Of a stretch of DNA of 64,000 nucleotides, positions 53,060 to 64,000 are shown piece by piece. Source of the stretch: Eonycteris spelaea (taxonomy: Eukaryota; Chordata; Mammalia; Chiroptera; Pteropodidae); NCBI GenBank assembly GCA_003508835.1, contig PUFA01000003.1, positions 10,641,501 to 10,705,500 of the forward strand, read 5' to 3'. Made by a program: the position numbers and the translations under genes. The notes below the pieces were generated by a model. It saw only the letters and a list, made by a program, of their open reading frames with translations, made no database searches and was not told the DNA's origin. Each line of letters opens with the position of its first letter. The first letter of the stretch is position 1.

Positions 53060-56015
53060 CACCAAAGCACTTGCTACAAAATTTTCATCAGAAATTTGTG
53101 GGTTTCTTTATATGATGATCTGGGATTTTAAATTATTTGATTGCAAGTAATTGTGTCTCTCCTTTCGCAGGGATCTATTTCACTAGCATCTTGTTATGTA
53201 TTGAATATAGAAGTCATTCTAACAACCCAGGGTGTTTTTGATGAGACCAATCAGTAGATAACACATTAAGGGGGAATGGGGGCGGAGGGCAGTATCTTTT
53301 CTATGCCAAGCAGAGAAGAGAAAATCAACATAGGATACTTTCTGCATGGCAGAGGCCATTTGCATATTCAGCCTCATTTCAAGAATGTTTCCTTTTCAGT
53401 ATTTTCCTTGAAAATGTTGACTCTTCTGTACACAAGAAGAACCTATCGACTGAAAGATCCCTCTAATTTAAAAGTAGCCCCTTATAACATAGACAATTTC
53501 AGAAAGATAGACCTTTTTACCGCTTCACTCTGTTATCTCACCACGTATCTAAGTGTTGTCATTTAATTCCAAAGTTGGAGTTAGTGCCCCTAATATCACA
53601 AGCAACACAGAGGACCAAGTGTGAATCAGGCTCGGTAGTTATAAGCCTGGCAGCTGCTCATCCCCTAACCAAAAGAGCTCAGTGGGCTAGAAAGGGGACC
53701 CACCCAATGCTTGGAAACCAGCATGAAATTCCCCAGAAAATGACTTCCTTTGTGGAGGCAGAATCCTGAAATGTGTCTCCTGCCATCTGCCAATTTCCCA
53801 GGGTAAATAATAATTATCTCAGTATTTTTGTTGACCCAAGTGCCTATTTTATTCACCCTGCGAACTTCCAATGGTTCTATCTGGGGAAGATGCTGAAAGA
53901 GGGAGAATAGCATCAGCTGCTGCTTTCCCCGAATTGACTAAGCCCTTCATATGCTCTTCCCAAGGCTACTATCTCATGGCCCCAAAGAACCATTTCTACT
54001 TGCCAGATTTTGCTCCACCACCCGAAGCAGAGTCTCCCCCCATTTCCCATTGGGCCTCACTTTGACCCAGAGAAAGCCTGTACAAGTACACTTGAGACCT
54101 CTTTCTCTCTCTGTTCTCCTGTTCAACAGAGCTCTTGAGATGGGTCCTTCAGCTCACAGTGGGCTGAAGTGGCCTCTCAGGCTGATGGGGAATATGATGA
54201 ACCTTGTAGAGCCAGTGAGTTTAAAACTTTCCAGTCATTGGAAGCAAGGGGAAGATGAGTCCTCTGATGTGTATTACTTGGTGACTTTATTTGATCTAGA
54301 AGGTGTTGCTTTTATTCTCTCCCTTTCACGAACCGCAAGCCGGAATTGGGACCAAGAATCTTTGTCAATCAGAGCAGCCTGCCTTAGTGAGCCGACATGA
54401 TTTCCCTGAATTCTTTATTAAAACTAGATTATTTCAACCTACAGAAGCCTTGTTGAGCAGCTTCCTCGTCTGGATAGATCTAAACCTCATTGTCTGTTCA
54501 GGCTGAGGCCCTGTCACCTCCACTCAATCTTCCTTCACGTGGGTCTCTTTGTTCTCTGGAGGAGAGAAGGATGGAGACTACCAATACCATTTTCTTAATC
54601 TGCACTAAGGAAAAGGTCAAGACCAACTAGCTGTATTCATTCACTGAAAAGATGAGAAATCACTGTAGATTACAATATCCTTTTAACGTTCACCTGCATG
54701 AGATAAACAAAATCAGTTTCATCTCATTTCAGAAAGCTTGGAAAATGAAGTTTTCTTTGCTGTGGCAAAAGTGGGTGGCCATTTTCTCAGTTAAAGTTAG
54801 GTTCCCAGAACTATATTTTCTTTGCTCCATGTGTCATGACCACCTGAATGCACCCAAACCCCCGGGATCATCCATAACCACACCCTCCCACACCAATGTC
54901 CTTTACTGCCTTCCAGTGTAAGAGGATGCCAGGAGGACCAAGAAAAGAATCATGATTTCTTTAAGAAGTTTGTTTACCTTTAGAAAAATCATAAACAGAA
55001 TCTAAACTAAAGGCTTTTGGAGGGTCACATGCCACTGAATGAAATTTAATTGCTGCTTTACCTCCCATGAATGAGCAATTTAGAAGAGCAAAGATGGATT
55101 TTCAGCAGAGCGTCAATCAACATATTTTTCATATGCCACATTCCCTCACCACTTGTCTTTCTCTATCCTGTAGGCATTTCCTGAGTGTCAGTAGGATGTG
55201 AATTTGTGTCTAATCTAATGTCTTCTTTATGAATTGAACATTATATGTTAACATTTTAATCTATGTCTTGCTGTGATACACACACACATCACATATACGT
55301 ATGTGTGTATGTGAAAGGTGGTTGTAGAGCCTGCAGGCTGAACCTCGTTGCAGACTAACCTACCAAGAGACAAGGTCTGGCACAAAGGAATCTGTCTCCT
55401 CTCCCTGTGAAGTGCTCCCAACAGTGACTGGTTGGGATTTGCTTGCCCAGCCTGCAGCCACTTCCCCAAAGCAAGGCTGGACACATTGGGGGTGCTGCAG
55501 GTAGTGCTACGATGTTGCGCACCCTGCTACCTACCATTCTGTGGGATAAAAACCAATCAATGTTTGCAAAATGAAAAAGGACAAAGTATATCCACTGAAG
55601 CTCCCTAAATAGGGCCCAAAGTGCTTGATTTATAAAACCAAGGCTAATCAAGGAGAAGCTTTTGCCAATAGTCACTCTTCCAGGAGGCACACTTGTGTTT
55701 CTCCAAACCTGACCCCCATGATGGGGACTTTAGATCTAGAATACACCAAATCATGGGAAGGAGGGACTCCTCCTTCATAGTCACTCTTTTTACTTGGCCC
55801 TGCTTCCAGCACCATAGCTCATATGAGAGATTTGCTGGTCAGGGGCTCTGGGGAGGGGAGCCAGATGAAGTCTGCAGTCTTTAGGGAGATGAAGGCGATG
55901 GCAGACTTCTCCAAGCTTACACTTCATCCCCACCTCGGTGTGCATTATCTTCAATGTGGGCGATTGTTTATATATGTGTGAGATTTTAAGTTAATAAATT
56001 ATCTCCGTGACTATT
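53060..56015 (+). other. Candidate 3' UTR of the exon A-C gene
   Basis: No further splice donor is needed after the TGA. The sequence is mostly unique, with no L1 or SINE I can see, which is typical of a long 3' UTR. Candidate polyadenylation signals are ATTAAA at 54417-54422 and AATAAA at 55993-55998; the second is followed by a GT-rich stretch (aatgtggttttg). A dinucleotide ac/gt-rich stretch lies at about 55276-55316. Extent is inference. Confidence 0.4.
55993..55998 (+). terminator. Candidate polyadenylation signal AATAAA
   Basis: AATAAA in gttaataaattatctcc, with a GT-rich element about 25-40 bases downstream. It is the best-formed signal after the exon C stop codon. Confidence 0.4.
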
Positions 56016-57029
56016 TTCCCAATGTGGTTTTGATATTGAATTGTCCTTTGAACATCCTCATCAGATCAGTGGGGCACAGCTTGAAAGCAAGAGCAGAGCC
56101 CCAGATTATCAAAATGTTATTTTCTTCTTGTGCTTGGTAAAACAACAGCATGTGGTCAACTGAAAGAAAGGAAATGATTTGCCACATCCTAATAGGTTTT
56201 TCTGGTTAACTCACGCTCACTCCCAGCCAGCCTCTGGACACCAAGCCTCTTCTAGGGTGCGTGGTTACTGGAATGAAAGATTCAATCTATGCACACTTCT
56301 GAGTCCCTTTCATGTGCCTATCCCCAAAACTTCTCAGCAAGGGTGAAATATGTCAGTACTTTGAGACAGGAAAGATGGTCCTGCCCAGTTGGCTTTAGGT
56401 GCTGGAGAATGTAGGTGAGGGCTTGAGTGCCTGGCATTCTAAGATCATACCTGTGGATTCAGCTGAGATGCCAGAGACCCTATCCTGCCTCCTGCTCCCC
56501 AAGCCAATCTGGCACGCACCCTGAACTAAGAGGCTGCAACTGCTCCTCAGAGGCGGAGGTGGCAAGAATAGAACCATCACTCGGCCATCTCTCCCAAACT
56601 GGAAATGAGATGAGTAAAGTTTGCCCCAGTTGTCAAATGGTTATCCTTGAGTTTAGGAACAAAGCTGGAGATAAGTGGGGTAAGGGTGACACCCGAGTCC
56701 TCAGAGGAAGATGACCTGGCAGCTAGAGAACAGTTTCATAAATTAATTACCAGTTACATGGTTTCTCAGAGCTGATGTTCAAGGCGGGTTTTTCTCAAGC
56801 ACCTAGGGTTCCATTGTTCCATTTAGAAGGGACCTTCTAACCTCTCAGGCTTCAACTCACAGCTATTTTCCCTCCTTGACAACCTCTATCCCCAACCCAC
56901 ACACACACTCAGAATTGAGTAAGCGCCCAGAAAATGCCCAAGGCCTTGTCTACCCTCACCCCACCCCTGCCATAATCCTATCACCTTCCAGAGTCACAGA
57001 ATTCTATGGCAAGATTGGACTTTAGAGCC
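56016..57029. other. Intergenic or late 3' UTR sequence, unassigned
   Basis: GC-richer unique sequence without a repeat I can name. Confidence 0.4.
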
Positions 57030-57165
57030 CATGTAAGTCATCACTCCAACTTTACAGATGAAGAAAGTTCAGAGAAAAGTGACTTGTCTGAGCCCCTACA
57101 TCCTGTCAGTGACAGGTCTGGCTGCCAAGCTGGCACCCTCCCCGCTACAGCACATCACTACCTTG
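57030..57165 (-). repeat. MIR relic, antisense
   Basis: Contains tttacagatgaagaaagttc, cagagaaaagtgacttgtc and the decayed tRNA-side end. Confidence 0.65.
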
Positions 57166-57724
57166 GACTGGTATTCCAAGATGAACGTTTTTAAGAATCT
57201 CAGCTAAGACTGGACATTCCACCACCATCTCTCAGAATGAGCCCTCGCAGACTACTTGGGCCAAGGTGAGCAAAAATGCAATATGTCCACTCCTTGGGTC
57301 TTCGTAGGTCCATAACTCTCAAGGAGTGATTGCCACCATCTGGACTTCTTTCTGTCCATGGACGTGGAGGCCATGGGAAGAACTATCTAAAGCACTGCTC
57401 CTGAAAAAAAAGACACGCTCTCCAGGCCAGGTAGCATAATGGACGTGACTGTCTTCAGGTAATAAAGAGTGTCATAACCCTGCTTAAGGCCTCTTCCGAA
57501 AAGACAGTGGCCAAAACGAGGGTGAGGCCTACCTTCCGTTGACTGGAGGCCAGTGGTAGGTACACTAGTGAAATCGGGGCTTGGTTTAGGAGTTCAATAG
57601 GAATGACCTAGGTCAGTACCTTTACAGAGATAGTCTTGTCTGATTGGCCTCTTGAAGCCAAGGATAAGCTTCAGCACTTCACCAAACTTTTTCTTAGAAG
57701 AAAATCAGGTGGTCATGAACATGT

Positions 57725-57865
57725 TTTCGCTTCTCTTAGTATTTACCTAGGGGTGGAATTGCTGGTCATGTGGTACCTCTATGTTTAACTTTTTGAGGAA
57801 CTGCTAGACTGTTTTCCAAAGCAGTTTCACCATTTTACATTCCCACTAGCAGAGTATGAGGGTTC
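57725..57865 (-). mobile_element. L1M ORF2 end, antisense fragment
   Basis: Reversed landmarks: ttacctaggggtggaattgc, ctttttgaggaactgctag, ccattttacattcccacta, gtatgagggttc. Confidence 0.85.
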
Positions 57866-58137
57866 ATGGACACTTCTTACTCTCCTCTAAAATCTTCCCT
57901 TTCACTATTGTTGCAACTACTCGGGTTCAGCACGTTACCAACTCTCCCTTCTCCGCTCTGCTCCCCTTGCAGCTCGCGACGACCGGCCATCTCCCAAAGA
58001 CGCACTGCTCTTTCCTGCCTTTGCGACTTTTCCATGTTTCCTTTTTAGATTAATCTGCTTCCTTGTTTTCCTCATCTTCCCGACGTCACTACAGACTCTC
58101 TTCTCTTGGCTCCAACAATACTCTGTAGAGCCTCTGT

Positions 58138-58178
58138 GCTGTGTTGTGTGTGTGTGTTGTGTGTGTGTGTGTGTGTGC
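58138..58178 (+). repeat. (TG)n microsatellite
   Basis: Two blocks of tg units separated by tt. Confidence 0.95.
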
Positions 58179-58239
58179 ACGTGTGCTGTCTGTCTTCCCT
58201 ATTAGAATGTTATGTGTCCAGATTTAACATATATTGACC

Positions 58240-58395
58240 TTGGAATCAACCCAGCCTTACCACTTGTCAGCTGTCTACATTTAGGCAAATTACTTATACT
58301 TTTGAAGCCTCAGATATAATAATTTACAAAATTATTTGGAGAAATGGAGGTGATAATTCCTACTTTAAAAGTTTGGTGCCTAGAATGCTGCAAAC
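58240..58395 (+). repeat. MIR relic
   Basis: Contains ttaccacttgtcagctgtc, ggcaaattacttatac, gaagcctcag, then ggtgataattcctac. Confidence 0.7.
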
Positions 58396-58399
58396 TAGC

Positions 58400-60045
58400 C
58401 CAAAGGAAAGCAAGAATGACAAGGCTAAAATATCCTTGAAAGCAGGGCTAGGCGGGGTATCCCGGGGAGCCAGAGCCAGGGCTTCTTGGAGCATGTTGGA
58501 ACCAGAAGGTCCAGGAGGAAAGTCCCAGAGGTGGTTGGCTAGGCCAGGCCCTGTTTGAGATCTGGACGAGGCATCGGCACTGGCCTCTCTCCCCTCCGTA
58601 TTCCAGAGCTGGGCGGCCTCGGCTGGTACCTCATTGGCACTGCCACACAGACTATGGCCCGACTTCAGCCAGGATGCCAAAGGCCCACCGTGCTTCACCT
58701 GCTCTGCAGGTATAAACTGGTTTTCCCTCGCTCATCCTTTTCTCCCCCATACTTTAGCCCCTTTGAGTTCTGAGGCGGGCTGGTCTAGTGCTGAGGTGAG
58801 GGAGCTGGCAGAAGGGAAGGCTGGCTCTCTTACTTGTCACTGCCATTGAGGTAGGATGAACTTCACAGTCCCGGGTTTCAGTGTTCTGCCCCTAGCTGGA
58901 GGTGATTTAAGCTTGTTGGATTTATATAACATTGGGAAATGGTAAACTGTGTAAATTTGCTCTGTTTTCCAGGGACAGTTATTTATGGAGGGGCATTCTT
59001 AACTCAAGTGCAGAAGTGCTAAATCATTATAATTAATTCATGCTATTCAGACTTCCTTACATTGTAATAAATTTTTTCTAAGCATGAAAGAGATCCATGA
59101 TTCCTCTAACATGCCATTATGTATTTTTCTCAAAATGACACAGCTTACTATATCAACTTGGAGAATAACAGAAGGAAATTTACTGTACTGGGAAAAAAAA
59201 TAGTTGAGTAGCAATGAATCTGAGAAAGGACTTGGGAACAGTGACCCCAAAAGAACTTCTCCATGCCTCTTCACTTGCTTCTTACCAAGTGGGAGGAATA
59301 GCATGTGTACCCACAGCAGAAAGGGAGGCCTGTCTATGGGTGCATCCCCAAAATTTCCCAGCTGAGTTTCAGAAGAATCTTCAAGCAGAGAAATGGGGCC
59401 AGGAGCCTCAGCGGCCTCTACTGTGTCTTCTCCAGGCAGAGGTGTTAGAACGGGGCTCTATCAGAAAACTTCCTTCCCCATGATGTGAAATCCCTTCCCA
59501 AAGCATCAGTCTGGAGAGAGAGCTGCCCTGCATATAGCCCTCTCTCATCACTTGTCTCACCTCACTCCTCACTTGGACCAGAGGACTCATAGCTTTCATC
59601 AGATTCTCAAAGGAATCTGTAATCCAAAAAGTTCAGTAAAATCTGAAGCATTTTTGACTGTCCACTACTTACTGGGCAAAATCCACCGCCATAGCTCCTG
59701 ACCCTAGCAACCCACAGGAACGATGTCAAGTCACATTTAGAGTTCCTGGAAGTCAGTGCGGCCACAGAGGCCTGAATAGCAGCCCTGGGAGGGGGACTTC
59801 CATCAGAATTTTCCCAGAAGATGGAACAATTGAGCCGGGCAAAGGCAAGGAAGGAAGCCTTCTTCCAACAGAACAATGTATCAAAGGCATGGAGACAGGG
59901 AGCCCCGGGGAGTGAGCTTGGACTAGGACAAGCCTGAACTAGTACTAGGCTGCTGTATAGGCTTGGGAGGGGCAGCAGGGCCCAGTAGAGAGAGACCTGC
60001 ATTGATTCCACTACCCAACAACAGTTACAGTCACCTAGTTCTCCA
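58400..60045. other. Unassigned GC-richer sequence
   Basis: Several short open frames in all phases but no pair of splice sites or recognisable peptide; no named repeat. Confidence 0.4.
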
Positions 60046-60049
60046 TCAG

Positions 60050-60270
60050 AGGCTTAGTTCAAGTGCTTGCTCTGCCACCATAGCTGTGTGACATTGTTCA
60101 AGTCCCTTCACAAGTGCAACCTCAGTGCCTCCGTCTGGAAAATGTAGACAGTGCATGTAGGCGCACCTGCCTTGCCTGGCTCACAGTCCACATAGGGGGC
60201 CAATGAAAGGTGGCTCAGGCACCTGCTGGGTAAACCACTGCAAAGCACTTTATCCACATCAGGTGCTTTT
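60050..60270 (+). repeat. MIR SINE relic
   Basis: Contains gtgcttgctctgccacc, agctgtgtgacattgttc, cctccgtctggaaaatgtag. Confidence 0.75.
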
Positions 60271-60274
60271 ATAG

Positions 60275-61060
60275 TTAATCGGAAGCCTGGCAAAGGGCGG
60301 TGGGCCCCTGTGCAGCATGGAGAGCTGGGGATTCCATGACAACCAGGCGAAGCTCTGCCCGCCAGCTCCCAACCCTTGCTGCCTACCGCTGCATGTCGCC
60401 ACCTCAGGCAGTGCTCCCAATTCCCTCGGCCTCCAGCGGGGCACCTCACTGCACCTTTACCCCAGTTTCAGAGTGTCGTTTACCTCTTTCTTCCCTCAGC
60501 CTGGGATGCCTTCACAAGAGCTGAAACTCTGCCAGAGCCATCACCTCGTCCCCTGTGCAGGGTCCTGACCGCCTCTGTCTCAACAGCCCTGTGTCTCCAG
60601 GAGCAGACAGAGCCAAGAGTTGTGGTCTGTTTGCCTCCACGAGGAGTCCTATGGGTCACTCACCACCCTTCCTTCTTCCCGTCCCCACCCAAGTCGCCAC
60701 TCTCCACCTCCAGTATTTTCAGATCTTTCCCTGCTCTCTTCAGAACTGAGGGGGACGGTGTTTTCTTTTGCTAGTCAGGTTGCTCTGATTATGGGAGTGG
60801 AGACAGGCACCCTAGGGGCCAGGGCTGGGTGGCATTTCCTTAACTGGCTGCAGGCAGAAACCACCATGGCCTCCTCATGCTGCCCATGACACCCAGTTCT
60901 CATGTCTATGTTGTGTGTGGGGGCGGGGGGAGGGGGGTCTCTTTTCAGGCTCCCAGCAAGTTTCCATGGAAGAAGGTGGCAGAGGGATGCCCTGTCCTGC
61001 AATGCATAGTCCAAGTGACTGACAGCTCTCCCCAGGCTGACCCAGCTAATGCTCAAACTG
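60275..61060. other. Unassigned GC-richer sequence
   Basis: A G-rich run (about 60917-60940) is notable; no exon or repeat recognised. Confidence 0.4.
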
Positions 61061-61064
61061 GCCA

Positions 61065-61880
61065 CATTTTTTTTCCAAACATTTTATTTTGAAGTCAGAC
61101 TTACAAAAAAGTTTTGGAAATAATATAAAGAATTCCTGTACACTCTTTACCCATATTCCTCAAGAGTTCACTTTGTAATTCATTTGCTTTATCATTCACT
61201 TATTTTCACACTTACATAAACACATTGCTTCTCTGAAATATTTGAGAGTAAATGGCAGACATAATACTCTCCTTTCTCCTAATACTTCACATATATTTCC
61301 TAAAAACAAGGATGTTCTCTTACATATTCTCTTACAGCACAATGACCAAAATCAGAAACTTATCATTGATATGGTTTCATTACCTCATCTACAGGCCTTA
61401 TTGAAATTTTGCCTGGTTTTCTTTTTAACTTTCCTTTTTGTTTCCTTTCTAACAAAAGAAAAATAAGTTCTAGCCCAGGTTCCAATCTATGATCATAAGT
61501 TCCATTTAGTTGTCATGTGTCTTTAGATGAGTACAAACTGTTTATTTTGTAAAATGATCCCTAATTTAGGTTTGTCTGTTTTCTTCTGATTAAATTCAGG
61601 CTATGCTTTTTTGGCAAGAATAAGCGATGCTGTGTCCTCAGTAAATCATACCAGAAGGCCCATGATAGCTATTTCTTTCATTTCAGGTGATGTTAACTTT
61701 GATCACCTGATTAAGGTGATGTCTGCCAGTTTCTCCACTGTAAAATTACTAACTTTCCCTTTGTAATTTATAAGTATGTTGTGGGGATTCGGGGGATGCT
61801 TTGAGACTATGTGAATATTGTTTCTCATCTACCTTTTACTCAATAGTTTCAGCATCCATTGACAATCGGCACGTTCCATT
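61065..61880 (-). mobile_element. Old L1M 3' UTR, antisense, ~0.8 kb
   Basis: Long collinear match to a reversed L1M 3' UTR: agtcagacttacaaaaaag, aaatatttgagagtaaatgg, tctaatctaca-like tacctcatctacaggcc, tttagttgtcatgtgtc, tgatgttaactttgatcacc, gtttctccactgtaaaatt, tttgagactatgtgaatat. Confidence 0.8.
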
Positions 61881-61884
61881 TAAA

Positions 61885-62375
61885 TCCTTAGTCTTCTGCT
61901 GTGTTCCCAGTACCCTCTTTAACTCAGCCCAGTGCCAGGAGAGTGACTGGAAAAGGAGACAATTCACTTTTTGTCCTCAGGCCTTCAGCTAGGGAGGAAG
62001 CCACATACAGAGAATGCAGAACAGGGGAGAACATGGATCCAGTCGAGGGGTCCCCATTCTGTGGGCAGTAGGTCAGAAGAGAGGTGCTCAGTTTGAGCTA
62101 GCGCCCCCTGGAGCAGACAGGCAAAGTTTGAATCACCAGAAATCCAGAATAACATGAGAATCTGTGTCCATAGCCATCTTTGAGGGCCCTAGTGGGACCC
62201 TGTCCCAAACGCCTGTCATCCAAGAAAGCCTGGGATACTAAGAAGACCAGAACCACCCAACTTCTGATCCCTGGTGAGAATTAATACAAAATGGGGCAGA
62301 GGAGCTTTGCTGAGAGTGTGCCAGCCCTGATGTGCTTAAGGAAGGACCCAGGGGAACCATTCATTCCCCCTACTC
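61885..62375. other. Unassigned sequence
   Basis: No recognised element. Confidence 0.4.
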
Positions 62376-62379
62376 TGCA

Positions 62380-62460
62380 CATCTTATTCATTTGGCAAAC
62401 ATTATTGGGCACTTACTATGTGCCAGGCATTGAGTTCAGTGCTGAAGGCACAAATGATCT
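62380..62460 (-). repeat. L2/MIR-type fragment
   Basis: Contains attgggcacttactatgtgc and ccaggcattgagttcagtgc. Confidence 0.6.
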
Positions 62461-62889
62461 CAAATAGTTCTTGATTAAAGGAGTTGCCTGCTTGAGACCA
62501 AAGGCCTTTTCAGGTCACTCAACAAGTGTCTTCTGCCCAGAATCGAAAACAGAATAAAGTGGTGAGTAAAACACTGCTGAGTTCTCTAATTCAGGTGACT
62601 CTCATCTCAAGAGCTGGGCTAAGGACATTCACGGTGTCTTCTCTCCCGTCCACTGCCCCTCCCCATCTCATAATAGAGGACTCCAGGCAAGTTGGAGCTG
62701 GGTCAAATCTTTGAGATCCAGGATACCCACTCACTTTGCAAGGAGGAAATAGTCAGAGAGATCTAAGTATTTCTAGGACAGTCATATCTTCACTCTTCTG
62801 TCCTGTGGTTAGACTGTGTCTTTCTTTGAGGCTTGAAAATAACCAGTGAAGAGGTGTTATGCTTGTGCCATGAATAGGTAACCTTTTCC

Positions 62890-63075
62890 AATAAAATACA
62901 GTGATTATAAGCATGGACTCTTCCACAGGGGCGCTGGGTTCAAACCCCAGCTCTGCCGTACCATGTGATTTTGCACACTACTTAAGCTCATCTGTCAAAC
63001 AGGATCCAGGGGGTTGGGGAGGTTCATTGAGATGATGGCAGTGTCTGGGTGTTCACTAAGTGGATTGTTTTTAAA
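62890..63075 (+). repeat. MIR SINE relic
   Basis: Well kept tRNA-side part: cagtgattataagcatgg, gctgggttcaaacccc (B box), agctctgccgtaccatgtg, then ttcattgagatgatgg. Confidence 0.85.
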
Positions 63076-63329
63076 GGCTCTGTGTCTTCCCCAGCATATT
63101 CCTCCATCTACCTAAGGCATCTTGTGGTTCTTCAGAACATCTGGGGTCCTTTGGTCCTTTATGCCCCCCTCCTGTAGGGTGTCTTTCGCCCCTGCTCACC
63201 CTCCAGTACTCATCCCAAGTGTCCTCTCCCACCCAGTGTGGGCTGCTTGCTTCCCTCCTCAGGGCTTCGCTTGGGCCCCTGCACAGTTCCACCCCATGTG
63301 GTCTTTTGCTTGTCAGGGAACCTCATAAA

Positions 63330-63600
63330 GAGAGTGAATGCAGCTGATTTTGAATCTGGACTCCATTACTTCCTTGCAATGTGATTTTGGGCAAGCTACT
63401 TACCTTCCTCAAGTCTCTGATTGTTCATCTGTAAAGGACTTCTGCACCTTGCAGAATTATTTCCAGGATGAGAGATGACACCCATGGCATACCTGGTATC
63501 ATGTCTGGAAGGTGGCCACTTGTGCACTGTCTTCATCACTCCACCTCTAATCCTTTGCACAGTGCTAGCACTTGGTATATGTACTATAAATATTGGTTGA
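63330..63600 (+). repeat. MIR SINE relic
   Basis: Contains ttgaatctggactccatta, caatgtgattttgggcaagc, tcttcatctgta-like gttcatctgtaaagg, tgcacagtgctagcacttgg. A middle insertion lengthens it. Confidence 0.7.
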
Positions 63601-63604
63601 CAGG

Positions 63605-64000
63605 TTTGGGAACACATATGCTTCCTATCCCAAGGTAGTTTTCATTGAAAAAGCAGAACTAAGTCTAACCCGAAGAAAAAGTCCTAACAGTGGGATCCAG
63701 GGCCCTGAGCAGGACAGGAGTGCAGTGGGGCAAGTGTATTGTACCAGTGCGGTTAGTTCCCAGGGGCTGCTCATGGAGCCCGTGCCCTGCCCATTGTGCA
63801 GAATGAAAGGAACCACAGTCGCCTACTTCTGAAGCCCCTCTTTGGACCCCAAGAGGAAGAGTAGAAGGGAGACAAGGTTGAAAGCTCCTGGCTCCACTGA
63901 ATTTCCTGCCACCCTAATGCCCATGACCCCCTGAGCTGGGCCCCAGGAGAAGGTAGGGAGAGAGGAATAATGACAAAGATGATTTACATGGAGACTCTGG
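63605..64000. other. Unassigned sequence at window end
   Basis: GC-rich unique sequence; no exon recognised. Confidence 0.4.

Noticed and set aside
53951..54400. 149-codon plus-strand open frame after exon C
   Set aside because: Lies in the candidate 3' UTR and overlaps other frames; no recognisable peptide.
60108..60774. Several overlapping open frames in both strands
   Set aside because: G+C-rich sequence yields chance frames; part is a MIR relic and no splice pair fits.

Overview
This is a vertebrate, placental-mammal nuclear window, not a microbial one. It has long AT-rich introns, MIR, L2 and LINE-1 relics, hAT (Charlie/MER-type) DNA transposons, and consensus GT-AG splice sites. The L1 3' ends look laurasiatherian. 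Two SINE types occur together: a tRNA-Val-derived SINE (two copies) and a 5S-rRNA-derived retroposon with an A-rich tail. That pairing matches what I know of the MEG SINEs of Old World fruit bats (Pteropodidae). My best guess is therefore a fruit bat, inferred from repeats alone.

Coding content is small. Three plus-strand exons (about 18380-18561, 27797-27905 and 52849-53059) have consensus splice sites and join in one reading frame (junction phases 1 and 2). They encode the last ~167 residues of a protein ending at a TGA at 53057-53059. The peptide is hydrophilic, Ser/Thr- and Lys/Arg-rich and probably disordered. I do not recognise the gene. The start of the gene lies left of the window. 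A 3' UTR probably runs to a polyadenylation signal near 54.4 kb or 56.0 kb.

Layout: 1-18.4 kb is intron, dominated by an old antisense L1 (4.7-12.1 kb) split by a HAL1-like half-L1 (8.95-11.3 kb), followed by a sense L1 (12.16-14.45 kb) carrying a SINE and a MER20. 18.6-27.8 kb is the next intron, with a deeply nested repeat stack at 22.5-24.5 kb. 27.9-52.8 kb is a 25-kb intron. It holds an antisense L1 starting 38 bp after the donor site, an inverted L1 (34.1-36.5 kb) with the structure expected of twin priming, several hAT elements, and at 51.8-52.7 kb an L1 fragment into which both SINE types inserted. 53-64 kb is the 3' UTR and flank. It is visibly richer in G+C, has fewer L1s and mostly MIR/L2 relics, and I recognise no second gene there.

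No novel molecular system is visible. The most informative items are the unnamed 3-exon gene end, the two-SINE nest, a fixed-length (225-226 bp) MER1-like hAT derivative present three times, the L1-like 3' tail on one SINE, and several strong unassigned hairpins.
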